This document shows, piece by piece, positions 9,438 through 18,528 of a DNA stretch of 64,000 nucleotides (the stretch's first letter is position 1; each line of letters begins with the position of its first letter). This stretch comes from Planctomycetota bacterium (lineage in GTDB: Bacteria; Planctomycetota; Planctomycetia; Planctomycetales; Planctomycetaceae), in assembly GCA_018242525.1 (NCBI GenBank), contig JAFEBS010000010.1, positions 1 to 64,000 of the forward strand, written 5' to 3'. Position numbers and translations under genes: made by a program. The notes beneath the pieces were generated by a model. The model saw nothing but the letters and a program-made list of their open reading frames with translations, did not search any database and was not told where the DNA came from.

Positions 9438-9509
9438 CGTTCCCAAGCTCCCGCTTGGGAACGCCCGTCTTTGAAGCTCCGCTTCACTTCCCAAGCCGGA
9501 GCTTGGGAA
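9438..9509. repeat. Pair of CGTTCCCAAGCT..GCTTGGGAACG hairpin repeats
   Basis: Two imperfect copies of a small palindrome (9438-9463 and 9488-9509), each pairing TTCCCAAGC with GCTTGGGAA around a 4-base centre, with a further small palindrome GAAGCTCCGCTTC between them. The form is that of the short intergenic hairpin repeats seen in many planctomycetes and cyanobacteria. Its function is unknown. Confidence 0.8.
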
Positions 9510-9596
9510 CGAGAAAACGATCGGGTTGGACCACGCATCGAGCGAATCCCTCGCTCGCCCATCGGTCTACTGTCCATGGCTTCGCACAACGCGGTC

Positions 9597-9787
9597 AGTT
9601 AGCCCGGATTATTCACCACTGATGGCACGGATTTCACTGATCAGGATACCAGAACGAGAGTTACAGCGCAAAAAAGCAGAAGCATAGTTTTCAACACTCT
9701 GTTTTGCATGAATTGCCAATGGCACTGGATTTGTCCGTGAAATCCGCGTGATCCGTGGTCGTCTATGAATTATCCGGGTTAGTTAGC
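9597..9787. mobile_element. MITE-like element with ~50-bp imperfect terminal inverted repeats
   Basis: The left end (TTAGCCCGGATTATTCACCA, then CACGGATTTCACTGATC) is repeated in inverted form at the right end, which reads on the minus strand TAACCCGGATAATTCATAG, then CACGGATCACGCGGATTTC. The ~90-base centre is AT-richer and has no ORF. This is the layout of a miniature non-autonomous element. Its right end overlaps the stop codon of the lipoprotein gene on the minus strand (9783-9785). The transposase that would move it is not in the window. Confidence 0.6.
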
Positions 9788-10979
9788 GGGGCCGGTTGCG
9801 GCGGGGCGGTGACGAAGTGCCCACGGCTTGGGTCACTCCATTGGACTCTGACGCCTGATCGAAGCCAGCGTGCGAGAACCGGCTCTGTTGAGAATCACTC
9901 GCCCGGGCAGGATCGCCAGCCATTCCCTGGTCCAGGAACGAAGTGATGGTAGTCAACACTTCTTTCCGCTGCGAAATCTGCATCTCGTTCGGCAAGGTCA
10001 CTGTCATCTCCAATGAACGGTTGACTTCGGATTGGGTCGGCAGCCCGGTCCGCCGGTCGACTGTGCACGTTCCATTGCAGTAACCTCCACGCAGCAGGAT
10101 CTGCAACCGGCGATTGCCGTCCTGAATCGTGACTGCTGTTCCTGTTCCACTGATTTTGCCCATCAGGCCGATTTCGGCCGATGTGTCGTTCATGTTTCGA
10201 ACCTGGCAGCGCGTTGAAACGCTCATCGGGATCGGAGCTTCAGTCCGACGCGGCCGCAGTTCCCAACTGGAACCGACTTTGACGGCCACAGCGGGGTGTC
10301 GTGGATCATTGCTGTACGGGAGCAATCCGATCCCGTCATCGACAAAGTTGGCCAACCCTTCCTCGTGTTGTGTTCCCTCCAGTTGACGCAGCACGGCATC
10401 CCGATAAGCGGGAGGGACGTTTTGCAGGCAACGTTGCAGGAACTCCTGGAAGCCAACCAGCTCCACCACTCGATTATCGGGCCCGATCCAGAACGAAAAG
10501 CCGTTGTTCTTCAAGCCAGCGTACACCAATGCCTCAGTGGGGGCGGGTGTATTGTCATCGGAGTTGTATTCCACCTTGCGCCCGGCGATGTTGTGTCCGT
10601 AACGAATGCGGTGGTAACGAACAGACAGGCGCTTGTTACCGTCCTGGACTTCTTCCACCACCAGTGACAACATCATTTCCAGCAGTGAAACATTGACCAG
10701 GCTGCCGCCGACTCCGTCGCTTTGGGTCAATCGTTGTTCGATTCGCTTCTTGAGCGGAAATCGATCGCCCACCGCAAGCTTCAATTCCAACTCGGCTTCA
10801 GGGAGCCGGTCAGCGGGTTTGATGCGAGTCGTTTCCTCGGTGCTCTCGGGAGTCAACTCGTCATCGAGATCCGCCAGTTCTGCGTCATCATTACTGGCCG
10901 ATTGAAACGGATTACAGCCCGGAAGCGTGATTGTCAGTAGTGCGAGTATCAAGCCGAATCGATACACAGAACACGGCAT
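9783..10979 (-). CDS. Lipoprotein resembling the planctomycete DUF6263 group
   Basis: 398 aa. The N-terminus MPCSVYRFGLILALLTITLPGC is a lipoprotein signal with lipobox LPGC. An acidic linker (DDAELADLDDELTPESTEE) follows, then a beta-rich body with LKLAVGDRFPLKKRIEQRLTQ near its start and GNRRLQILLRGGYCNGTCTV further on. This pattern fits the DUF6263-type lipoproteins, but I assign the family from memory only. The start at 10979 has GGAAGG seven bases upstream and fits the signal peptide; ATGs at 10994 and 11039 are in frame. The C-terminal tail is low-complexity (SSPPRRNRPR), and its stop lies in the end of the repeat element, suggesting that the insertion altered the C-terminus. Confidence 0.75.
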   Translation of the reverse strand: MPCSVYRFGLILALLTITLPGCNPFQSASNDDAELADLDDELTPESTEETTRIKPADRLPEAELELKLAVGDRFPLKKRIEQRLTQSDGVGGSLVNVSLLEMMLSLVVEEVQDGNKRLSVRYHRIRYGHNIAGRKVEYNSDDNTPAPTEALVYAGLKNNGFSFWIGPDNRVVELVGFQEFLQRCLQNVPPAYRDAVLRQLEGTQHEEGLANFVDDGIGLLPYSNDPRHPAVAVKVGSSWELRPRRTEAPIPMSVSTRCQVRNMNDTSAEIGLMGKISGTGTAVTIQDGNRRLQILLRGGYCNGTCTVDRRTGLPTQSEVNRSLEMTVTLPNEMQISQRKEVLTTITSFLDQGMAGDPARASDSQQSRFSHAGFDQASESNGVTQAVGTSSPPRRNRPR

Positions 10980-11246
10980 CGTTGGACCTTCCATGGTCGG
11001 GGACACCACGATCAAAGAATCCTCTGCCCCCAATATCAACCAAGAGCGATTCCATGATCCTGCAAACAGGAAAGTTAACAGCCAGCGGAAACGGCGCGAA
11101 GATGAAGATTCAGGATCGACGCAATTCGTTGTTGCGTCAATAGTTGAAAGCAGATGTCCGGCCTGTAAACGCGGGCCGCCGTTTTGTCAGTGGTTAGCCG
11201 TGCGGCGGTTCAACCCCGGCCACAATCGGTTTGCGATTCTTGTTTT

Positions 11247-11342
11247 GAGGCCCAAGGGGCCGTCCATTCGTCCAGCCAGGGCCGTCCAGGCCCTGGAAAA
11301 TCGGGGTTTAACCCAGATTGAGGCCTGAAGGGCCGACCATTC
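11247..11342. repeat. Direct repeats flanking a GC-rich palindromic spacer
   Basis: Two 23-base near-copies (11247-11269 and 11320-11342, pattern GAGGCC..AAGGG.CCG.CCATTC) flank a segment with its own palindromes (CCAGGGCC..GGCCCTGG). They lie in the 580-base gap between the lipoprotein and sulfite reductase genes. A further palindrome, CCGGATGGCCATCCGG, lies at 11460-11475. Nothing coding is visible in this gap. Confidence 0.6.
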
Positions 11343-11562
11343 CCGTACGCTCCAGAACTTGGGTGGATAACGTTAAGCCCACTGTCAAACGCACGATTGC
11401 GTGCCGCTCGCCTGGCACTCGCCGGCACTCGACCGACTCACCGCGATCACGCCTACTCGCCGGATGGCCATCCGGCTATACTTCGTCGAGTGTCGGTGAG
11501 GCAGGAGACCGCCGACGCGGATCGATCAACTATTATGAATTCGTCTGCGGAGCCAGCTGCAA

Positions 11563-13263
11563 ATGTCCGAGGAAGTGAAGCGGAGCAAGATCGAGGTCAT
11601 CAAGGAGAACAGTCGTCAGTTGCGAGGGACTCTGGCGGAAGAGTTACAGAACAACCACGAATTCGGTGGCGACTCGGAACAACTGTTGAAAATGCACGGC
11701 ATTTATCAGCAGGATGATCGCGACCACCGCAAAGACAAGAATGAAGACGGCACCGCCAAGGGTAAGCAGTTCATTTTCATGGTCCGAACGGCTGTCCCCG
11801 GTGGCAAGGTCACCGCCAAACAGTTCCTGGACCACCTGGACTTGTGCGAGAAATATGGCAACGGCACGTTGCGAGTGACGACGCGCCAGGGATTTCAATT
11901 GCACGGGGTGATCAAGACCAATCTGAAGGCCGCCGTCAAGGGAATCAATGACACTTTGCTGACCACTTTGGCCGCCTGCGGCGATGTGAAGCGAAATGTG
12001 ATGGCCTGCCCGGCCCCGATCAAGAACAACCCTGCGCACGATCAGATGCAGGCGCTCGCCGACGAACTGGCCGAGCACCTGAAGCCGCGGACAACGGCGT
12101 ACCATGAGATCTGGCTGACCGACGAAAACGGGGAACGCACCAACGTCGCGGAATTCAAGCCCGTCGAAGAGCCGGTGTATGGAGCGCTGTACCTGCCGCG
12201 GAAATTCAAAATCGGTCTGGCGGTGCCGGAAGACAACTGCATCGACTTGTATACGCATGACCTGGGTTTCCTGGCAATTGTCGAGAACAATCAGGTGCTG
12301 GGCTATAACGTCCTGGTCGGCGGCGGGATGGGGAAGACTCCCGCGGCCGAAAAGACCTTCGTGGCTCTAGCCAAGCCGATGGCATTTGTTCGCCCGGACC
12401 AGGCGATCGCCGTCGCGGAAGCCGTCGTCAAAGTGCAGAGAGATTTCGGCAACCGGGAAGATCGCAAGGTCGCGCGCCTGAAGTACCTGATCCACAATCA
12501 GGGCCTGGACTGGTTCAAGGCGAAGGTTGAAGAATACTATGGTCAGTCACTGCCTGCCCCGCGCGATGTCGATGTGACGGACGTGGATGACCACATCGGC
12601 TGGCACGAACAGGGAGACGGAAAGCTGTTTCTGGGGATCAACATTGAATGCGGGCGGATCAAGGATGAGGGGCCGCTGCGAATCAAGACCGCTCTGCGGG
12701 CCCTGCTGAACAAATATGGAATGGCCACCCGCCTGACAGCGCTGCAGGCCGTGATCCTGTGCGACATTGACCCCGGCGACAAGGCGGCAATCTCTCAGAC
12801 GCTGGCTGACCATGGGATCAAGCAGGATCACGAACTGACGCTGATCCGACGGTACGCGATCGCCTGTCCGGCGTTCCCCACCTGCGGACTGGCTGTCACC
12901 GAATCGGAACGGACATTGCCGGGTGTCATTGACCGTCTGGAAGTCGAGATGGCGCGGCTTGGGATACTGAGTGATCGGATTTCTGTTCACATGACCGGCT
13001 GCCCCAACGGCTGTGCCCGCCCGTATACTCCAGACATCGGGTTCGTCGGCAAGACACTCGGCAAATACACGATTTATCTGGGCGGCAACGTTCAGGGAAC
13101 TCGACTGGCCTATGTCTATAAAGATCTGATCCCGGAGGCGGAGATCGTCACTGCCGTGACCCCCGCGCTGAACTACTACAAGGCAAACCGCATGGCCGGA
13201 GAATCATTCGGGGACTTCTGCCATCGGAAAGGTGCGGACGATCTGCACCAGCATGGGTCGTAA
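11563..13263 (+). CDS. cysI: Assimilatory sulfite reductase, siroheme/4Fe-4S subunit
   Basis: 566 aa, the usual length for sulfite reductase hemoproteins. It reduces sulfite to sulfide in the cytoplasm using siroheme and a [4Fe-4S] cluster. The four cluster ligands are present as CPAFPTC (C-x5-C) and CPNGC (C-x3-C), and the context TGCPNGCARPY is typical of sulfite rather than nitrite reductases. The N-terminal half holds the first ferredoxin-like repeat (GTLRVTTRQGFQLHGV). GCGGAG ten bases upstream supports the ATG. No flavoprotein partner (CysJ) is adjacent, so a ferredoxin donor is possible; a ferredoxin gene lies at 22117. A ferredoxin-nitrite reductase is the main alternative. Confidence 0.9.
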   Translation: MSEEVKRSKIEVIKENSRQLRGTLAEELQNNHEFGGDSEQLLKMHGIYQQDDRDHRKDKNEDGTAKGKQFIFMVRTAVPGGKVTAKQFLDHLDLCEKYGNGTLRVTTRQGFQLHGVIKTNLKAAVKGINDTLLTTLAACGDVKRNVMACPAPIKNNPAHDQMQALADELAEHLKPRTTAYHEIWLTDENGERTNVAEFKPVEEPVYGALYLPRKFKIGLAVPEDNCIDLYTHDLGFLAIVENNQVLGYNVLVGGGMGKTPAAEKTFVALAKPMAFVRPDQAIAVAEAVVKVQRDFGNREDRKVARLKYLIHNQGLDWFKAKVEEYYGQSLPAPRDVDVTDVDDHIGWHEQGDGKLFLGINIECGRIKDEGPLRIKTALRALLNKYGMATRLTALQAVILCDIDPGDKAAISQTLADHGIKQDHELTLIRRYAIACPAFPTCGLAVTESERTLPGVIDRLEVEMARLGILSDRISVHMTGCPNGCARPYTPDIGFVGKTLGKYTIYLGGNVQGTRLAYVYKDLIPEAEIVTAVTPALNYYKANRMAGESFGDFCHRKGADDLHQHGS

Positions 13264-13368
13264 TCCAAAAACCAGGGGAGGCAACCTGATGCGTCCGCGA
13301 AGTTCAGCGGTGGGAAGCAACAGCGACTTCTTCACTGGCACCTTGGAATGCCTGCTGAGTGAAATACG

Positions 13369-13914
13369 ATGAATGTTGGTGTTGTCCGTCCCGATGCGGC
13401 AAATCTGGTCCTGAGAGCCTTTGGCCGGGTCCTGCACCCGGATCTGTTGTGTCACCACCGATCCGCGCGATTCGAAGTCCCGGAAATGTCGCTGGATGTC
13501 CGCCTGATCGCAGCCGGACACGCGTTTGTCCTGCAGGCCGGCCGCCAGACCGTGACTGAGGTGATTTCAGATCGGAACGAAGAATACCCCGTGCGGGGAC
13601 GTCTGTTCGAGCAACGACTGAAGGGCGGCCGCACCGAATCTGTGGAATTTGAATCGGGGCTGAAGTACGACGTCAGTTGCACACTGGAACGGATGCCGCT
13701 GTCGATCTTCCTGCGCCAACATGAAGAACTGCTGGCCGACGGTCCCAAGGCCAGCCTGTTTGCCGAATTCCCCGGTGCCAATCGATTCAGCCCGGGACCG
13801 TTAAGCGTCGTCCGCACTGAATTCTGCCGTCACAGTGTGGTTATCCATGCTTACCACACATTTCCTGATCAGTTGTCCGTCGTGAAGACTCAATCCCTGG
13901 TCGAACTGAGCTAG
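13369..13914 (+). CDS. Conserved hypothetical protein, possibly DUF2617 family
   Basis: 181 aa, soluble, no signal peptide. Alternating hydrophobic strands suggest a beta-barrel-like fold (LLCHHRSARFEVPEMSLDVR, AGHAFVLQAGRQTVTEVI). It resembles the DUF2617 proteins of actinobacteria and planctomycetes, an assignment made from memory. It follows the sulfite reductase gene by 105 bases on the same strand. Its TAG stop (13912-13914) is formed by the left arm of the large palindrome, so the last residues may have been reshaped by that insertion. Confidence 0.65.
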   Translation: MNVGVVRPDAANLVLRAFGRVLHPDLLCHHRSARFEVPEMSLDVRLIAAGHAFVLQAGRQTVTEVISDRNEEYPVRGRLFEQRLKGGRTESVEFESGLKYDVSCTLERMPLSIFLRQHEELLADGPKASLFAEFPGANRFSPGPLSVVRTEFCRHSVVIHAYHTFPDQLSVVKTQSLVELS

Positions 13915-14016
13915 CAGCCCGTGGTAAAAGGGGGCTGACCCTCTCCGGGCATTCGATTATCGAGGAGAATCGATTGCCCTCCAAAGGGTCAGCTCCCTTT
14001 TACCACGGGCTGCTAG
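13911..14016. repeat. 106-bp palindrome between converging genes
   Basis: Arms of about 32 bases differ at one position (start CTAGCAGCCCGTGGTAAAAG, followed by GGxGCTGACCCT), then pairing becomes imperfect (ATCGATT) around a short centre. CTAG closes each end. The TAG of the plus-strand gene and the TAG of the minus-strand gene each lie in one arm. It would act as a bidirectional terminator in RNA. The form matches dispersed planctomycete intergenic repeats. Confidence 0.9.
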
Positions 14017-14543
14017 TCATGGCGCTGGACTCTTGTCAGGATTCGATGCGATCCAAGGATCTCGCCTTCGCAGACCAACTCCAGCGCGAACGCACCATCC
14101 GGAGCAACCGGCAGGGAGGGTAGTGGCATCGTCAATTGCACAGTTTCGAGCGGATTGCGGCAGTCCACCTTGAATTCAAACGCGAAGATCGTGTGGTTCT
14201 CTTTCAGATCGACGTAGCGCATTTGAAAGGATTTCTGCCCGCGAATTTCAGTCAGGCTGACATAGGCATACGGTGACCCCGCGCGAATATACTGGTTTAA
14301 GGACGGTTGCCTGGAATTCGGATCAGTCGCATCGGGGCCGCTTCCTCGAACTTCACCCGTTAAGGGTGCGGCCCCGGCCCCAGGGGCGACTGCTGGCGGA
14401 ACCGTTGGCGGCTCAGGCTGCGGATACTCATTCGGGACGAAGAAGATTGTTCCAAAGATGCCGCAAATCACGAATTTCCCCGTTGTTTGATCCTGGTAAA
14501 TGTGATCGGCAACTAGCAGTGCCTGCAGGACCGGGGCAGTCAT
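14013..14543 (-). CDS. Conserved hypothetical protein (possibly DUF6941-like)
   Basis: 176 aa. The start MTAPVLQALLVADHIYQD, then TTGKFVICGIF, is a conserved pattern of a small bacterial family that I only tentatively equate with DUF6941. A Pro/Ala/Gly-rich insertion follows (about residues 40-85), then beta strands (YAYVSLTEIRGQKSFQMRYV, ALELVCEGEILGSHRI). The start at 14543 is supported by AAGGGA upstream; the longer frame to 14627 lacks support. Its stop codon is formed by the right arm of the palindrome. Function unknown. Confidence 0.7.
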   Translation of the reverse strand: MTAPVLQALLVADHIYQDQTTGKFVICGIFGTIFFVPNEYPQPEPPTVPPAVAPGAGAAPLTGEVRGSGPDATDPNSRQPSLNQYIRAGSPYAYVSLTEIRGQKSFQMRYVDLKENHTIFAFEFKVDCRNPLETVQLTMPLPSLPVAPDGAFALELVCEGEILGSHRILTRVQRHD

Positions 14544-14634
14544 GGAATCCCTTGAAGCTTTCGTTTCAACGTGCGTGCATGGCGAATGGCCAATTGTTGG
14601 CGGTTGTCTGAATGCCTGCCAGGCCAATCCAGAG

Positions 14635-15744
14635 TTACTTCAACAGCGGGCCAAGAACCTTGTCGAAGGCATCCGCCTGTCGCATGAATCCCAGATCATT
14701 CGGGTGTGAACTGTCGACAGCCCCCTCATCGTCATCCCCCAATAAAGGGGTACCCGGAACGTAGTATAGCTGCTTCGTGCCAGCAGCGATCAGTTCGTCG
14801 AACGACTTTTTCAGTGCAGCGTGATTGCCATCGTTCCGCGCCTTCTTGGATGCGATCAGCCACGCATCGGTATAGACCCGATCCTCGACCAGCACGATTG
14901 GAACATCCGGGCGGGTCTTTCGCAATTGGTCGACCAGTGGCCTGGTTCGTTCCGCAGTCTCATTGCCTGACAGGTTGGGGCAACAGTCGATCACATAGAT
15001 TGCCGCATCCAGTTCTGCCAGCAGGGCGGTGACTTCCGGTTCCATTCGACCATTTCCCGAGAAGCCAAGATTGATGACCGGCCGCCCGTACCTGCGGCCC
15101 AGGATCGCCGTGTGAACCATTCCGGGGCGCGATGCACAGGCACCGTGTGTGATGGACGTCCCGTAGAAGACGATCGGCCGGGAATGATCTGCCGCGTATG
15201 CTGGTGCCTGTTGCACGGTCTTGCCGGCGGGCACTCCAATTTCGACGGACGTGACGCCGTTATACAGCGGCAGGTACAGCAACCATTCTCGATTGCCCGC
15301 GGGGATCCCGTCCGCCAGTTTTTGAGTGTTGGTTTGAGCGGTCGGTCTGCCCACCGAGACCCAGCGCCATGTCCCCTTGTCGTCTTTGGCGTACAGATCC
15401 ACGCCACTCACCCCGGTGGCGGCCATGTGAGGCATCGCCAGGTTTGCCTTCGTCAACGTCCAGCGGGCATGCAACGTGCCGGGATCCGCCTGAAAGCGGA
15501 CACACATTCCCGCCGAATCACGACTCAGATTCCACACAGCATCACGAACAACTCCTTCCGCTCTGGCGGGAAGCCGATCATACAGCGATTTATTCTCGGT
15601 CCATCCCTGGCCTTCGACTCCCAATTGACGGATGTCGTACCAGCGGATGCCGTCTTGCTCCTTGAAGACCAGCGAATCGTTGGCACCCAACGCGGGAGCA
15701 GAGGCCAGGAGCGATACGGCGAACAGGCCAATCAGGCTTCGCAT
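14635..15744 (-). CDS. Secreted SGNH hydrolase with N-terminal beta domain
   Basis: 369 aa. Signal peptide MRSLIGLFAVSLLASAPALGA. Residues ~25-180 form the beta-sandwich domain (SGNH_hydro_N type) seen in front of GDSL-like family 2 enzymes, then YGTSITHG (nucleophile Ser), GFSGNGRMEPE, CCPNLS (block III Asn) and DSSHPNDLG (Asp/His pair) complete the catalytic set. AAGGAT precedes the ATG. Likely an exported esterase removing acyl groups from sugars or cell-wall polymers. It lies 91 bases downstream of the start of the small hypothetical gene on the same strand and is probably transcribed first. Confidence 0.87.
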   Translation of the reverse strand: MRSLIGLFAVSLLASAPALGANDSLVFKEQDGIRWYDIRQLGVEGQGWTENKSLYDRLPARAEGVVRDAVWNLSRDSAGMCVRFQADPGTLHARWTLTKANLAMPHMAATGVSGVDLYAKDDKGTWRWVSVGRPTAQTNTQKLADGIPAGNREWLLYLPLYNGVTSVEIGVPAGKTVQQAPAYAADHSRPIVFYGTSITHGACASRPGMVHTAILGRRYGRPVINLGFSGNGRMEPEVTALLAELDAAIYVIDCCPNLSGNETAERTRPLVDQLRKTRPDVPIVLVEDRVYTDAWLIASKKARNDGNHAALKKSFDELIAAGTKQLYYVPGTPLLGDDDEGAVDSSHPNDLGFMRQADAFDKVLGPLLK

Positions 15745-16014
15745 TGCAGGATCCTTGTTTGAATGTCAGCGGATGGCTCGAAATCGGCTGTGGCCTGATT
15801 AGTATTGGCGAATTCTCGAAGCTTACGCAACTGACAGTGACAACCCTGCAGATGTGATCACGCAAGAATGATACTACTCGGTGGAAAGCCGCATGATGGG
15901 AGACCGCGGGGCCGTTCGCCTGGTCTGACCGAGTGCGAATTGGCGCCAAATCGAATGCCATGTATCGTGACTGGGCGAAACAACTTTAGTCCCTTCCTCC
16001 GGGTGCAGTTCCAG

Positions 16015-17055
16015 ATGAGAAAACTCCGATTGGCAACTCCGCGTGCGTTCTGTTTGTGGTCAATCCTGTCGTTGGGAATGGTCCTCCCGTCCCTCGTATT
16101 GGGTGCGGACGGAGGCGGTGACATCGTCATCGGACCTGACTACAAGATTGACACCGACCTGACCGACAGGGCCAACCCCAAGGGGAAATCGTTTCAATTC
16201 TCGATGGCGCTGGCGGACAGCAAGATTTTCCGTGGCGATGATTCCACGCTCGATCCCAAGAAGCAGGTCCGCAAAGAGCGGAAGATCTTCGTCTACATCC
16301 CCGCGGCTTATCAGGACGGCACCAAGGCCCCGGTCCTGGTGACCCTGGACGGTCCCAGTCAGTTGAATCTGGTCAAGAACGCCCTGGACAATCTGACGGT
16401 TTCCAAGGACCCCAAACGCAAGTTGCCTTCGTTTGTCGTGATTGCCGTTGAAAATGGCGGTAACGATGGCAAGGGGAGCGAACGGGGACTCGAATACGAC
16501 ACGATGTCGGATCGGTTTGCCCGTTTCATCAACGACGAGGTGCTGACCGCCGTCAAGGAGAACAAGGAGATCAAGGCCGCCTTTCCGCACTTTGCGATCA
16601 CGGACGATCCCTGGGGAAAAGCAGTGATGGGCTGCAGTTCGGGCGGCGCGGCCGCGTTGACCATGGGTTGGTTCCGGCCCGACTTGTTTCGACGTCTGAT
16701 TACCTATTCCGGCACATTTGTGGATCAGCAGGACGATGATGCGCCCGAAGAAGTGATGTACCCTCTGGGGGCGTGGGAATACCATTCCGGCAAGAAGTTG
16801 ATTGAAACCAGTGAAAAGAAGCCGCTGCGAATCTTCACGCATGTTTCCGAGAACGACATTCGCGCCAATGACCCGGAAGAGACGTATCACAACTGGGTGA
16901 TGGCCAATCAACGTACAGCCGCCGCCCTGAAGGCCAGGGGCTATGACTACCGGTATGTCTTCAGCCGCGCATCCAGGCATTGTGATGGGAACGTGTTCGA
17001 GCAAACCCTGGCCGACACGCTGGTCTGGATGTGGGACGGCTACGAGCCGAAGTAG
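16015..17055 (+). CDS. Secreted esterase, enterochelin-esterase-like alpha/beta hydrolase
   Basis: 346 aa. Signal peptide from MRKLRLATPRAFCLWSILSL to VLGA. The nucleophile elbow is VMGCSSGGAAAL, and FVYIPAAYQDGTKAPVLVTL is the usual opening strand pattern of the PF00756 (Fes-like/putative esterase) fold. The catalytic His is probably in RASRHCDGN near the C-terminus. In-frame upstream ATGs exist (15868, 15955) but 16015 begins with the signal peptide. Proteins like this in planctomycetes are predicted to hydrolyse acyl or feruloyl esters; the true substrate is unknown. It converges with the gene ending at 17079. Confidence 0.83.
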   Translation: MRKLRLATPRAFCLWSILSLGMVLPSLVLGADGGGDIVIGPDYKIDTDLTDRANPKGKSFQFSMALADSKIFRGDDSTLDPKKQVRKERKIFVYIPAAYQDGTKAPVLVTLDGPSQLNLVKNALDNLTVSKDPKRKLPSFVVIAVENGGNDGKGSERGLEYDTMSDRFARFINDEVLTAVKENKEIKAAFPHFAITDDPWGKAVMGCSSGGAAALTMGWFRPDLFRRLITYSGTFVDQQDDDAPEEVMYPLGAWEYHSGKKLIETSEKKPLRIFTHVSENDIRANDPEETYHNWVMANQRTAAALKARGYDYRYVFSRASRHCDGNVFEQTLADTLVWMWDGYEPK

Positions 17056-17078
17056 CAATCGTCAAACGTCTCTGGCAA

Positions 17079-18365
17079 TTACCGAGTCGCCTTGAGTGCA
17101 TCCGCAGGTGGATCGTCCTTGCGGCGAATCTCAAACTGATAAGTACGCGGACGAGCGGCCATGCGCTGCAGTTCGACAATCTGATCCTCGGCCGAAGCAA
17201 CGTCGCGGTCCAACTCATCGACCAGAGCATGTCCGGGCAGATAGAGTCGCGACAGAAATCTGGCGCTGTCAAGTTCATGTCTGGCGTCGGTAAGGGACTT
17301 CAAGATTGTCGCCTGTACATCCCAGGGCCCGCCCGGCTGCCATGCGTCGGTGGTCGTTGAAGCAATATCAACCCCCGCCGCCAACTGCCTGGCAGTCGCT
17401 TGCTTCGAACTTCGCCCGTCGGCCACGATCGTGTAGGTTCCGGTCGGTAATCCTGAAACACAGATTGTGTAGCCATTGAATTCACGATGCATTGGCACGT
17501 ACAGAAAGTTCAATGCATAGAAAAGGCCACTGTTGAATGGAAGCCCGTCGTCCAGGCGCTTGAAAGAGCAACCGTCATCGACAACTCGAATATCACTGAT
17601 CCGGCAACCCGTGGACATGGTGGCCACCGCTGATTGAGCATCGATCACGGCGTGCGAGACTTCACCCGGCGCATCCAACCCCTTCAAAAAAGCGAAGGCC
17701 ATCGCCAGGTGACCGAGGTCATTCAAGTGTACTCCATCCGCCAAATGAAGTTTCACGTGCTTCGATTTATCCGAAATGGTTTTGTTCACGGCCACGATTC
17801 GGCGCTGTACATCCCGCATTGGTCTCTGCACATCAATCGTCGCCGCTCCGTTCCTGTGTGCCATCATGAATGCCTCGTCACACATCGTTTGCAGAAACCC
17901 AGTTTCACTGTTGTCCGGGTCCTCGGCCGTCACGGGACCGGAGCAGACGAAGACCCGCACCTTCCGTTCCTGGCAGATCCTGATGATCCGTTCCAGCGAA
18001 TCGATGTAGCGGACTTTGTGTTCATCGTCGGCGTGGAGCCCCCAACCGATGTCATTGAGTCCAAAGCAGACGGTCAACACGGTCGGATTGCACGAGAAAA
18101 CGTCCCGTTCCAGACGTTTCAAGGCGCCTGTTGCCGTGTCTCCACCGAGTCCCGCGTTGAAAAAACGAAATCGCTGTCGGGGAAAACGCAGGAGTGTGTA
18201 GTTCTCGATGATCTTCGTATACGTTCGCGCCGCCGTGATACTGTCGCCGAGAAACACCACCCTGTCGCCATCACGCAACGCGAATTCACCAGCTGCGACA
18301 TTGGCGACAAGTACGCCGACCGTGGCGATGACAGCACTGACGACACGCAGCGGAATACGATTCAT
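17079..18365 (-). CDS. Secreted SGNH/GDSL-family hydrolase
   Basis: 428 aa, the same architecture as the protein at 128-1468. Signal peptide MNRIPLRVVSAVIATVGVLV up to VAAG. Motifs: FLGDSITA, GLGGDTATG, CFGLNDIGWG, DGVHLNDLGHLAMA. The C-terminal third contains a beta section (GYTICVSGLPTGTYTIVADG) and helical charged segments. The frame extends further upstream (18578), but that part overlaps the phosphofructokinase gene; the ATG at 18365 has a G-rich stretch upstream and the signal peptide. Probably exported carbohydrate esterase or similar. Confidence 0.87.
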   Translation of the reverse strand: MNRIPLRVVSAVIATVGVLVANVAAGEFALRDGDRVVFLGDSITAARTYTKIIENYTLLRFPRQRFRFFNAGLGGDTATGALKRLERDVFSCNPTVLTVCFGLNDIGWGLHADDEHKVRYIDSLERIIRICQERKVRVFVCSGPVTAEDPDNSETGFLQTMCDEAFMMAHRNGAATIDVQRPMRDVQRRIVAVNKTISDKSKHVKLHLADGVHLNDLGHLAMAFAFLKGLDAPGEVSHAVIDAQSAVATMSTGCRISDIRVVDDGCSFKRLDDGLPFNSGLFYALNFLYVPMHREFNGYTICVSGLPTGTYTIVADGRSSKQATARQLAAGVDIASTTTDAWQPGGPWDVQATILKSLTDARHELDSARFLSRLYLPGHALVDELDRDVASAEDQIVELQRMAARPRTYQFEIRRKDDPPADALKATR

Positions 18366-18528
18366 GATGCCCCCGGCCCGGATGATCGCTCTTCGCGGAA
18401 TTGGAGATGACGCGTTGAATACCGGGTTCGGCACCCTGGTCTCCGGACAGATTCTACCCTGTCGGCGTCTACGAGAAACAGTCGGGCCCGGCAAGTGTGC
18501 AGCTTGCGTCATCCGAACGATGCCGCGC

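Noticed and set aside
9421..9520. CRISPR-like array
   Set aside because: Only two hairpin units with a 24-base gap and unequal sequence; no regular repeats or spacers and no cas genes.
16060..17058. 332-codon minus-strand frame opposite the esterase gene
   Set aside because: Lacks a ribosome-binding site and known motifs, whereas the plus frame has signal peptide and GCSSGG.
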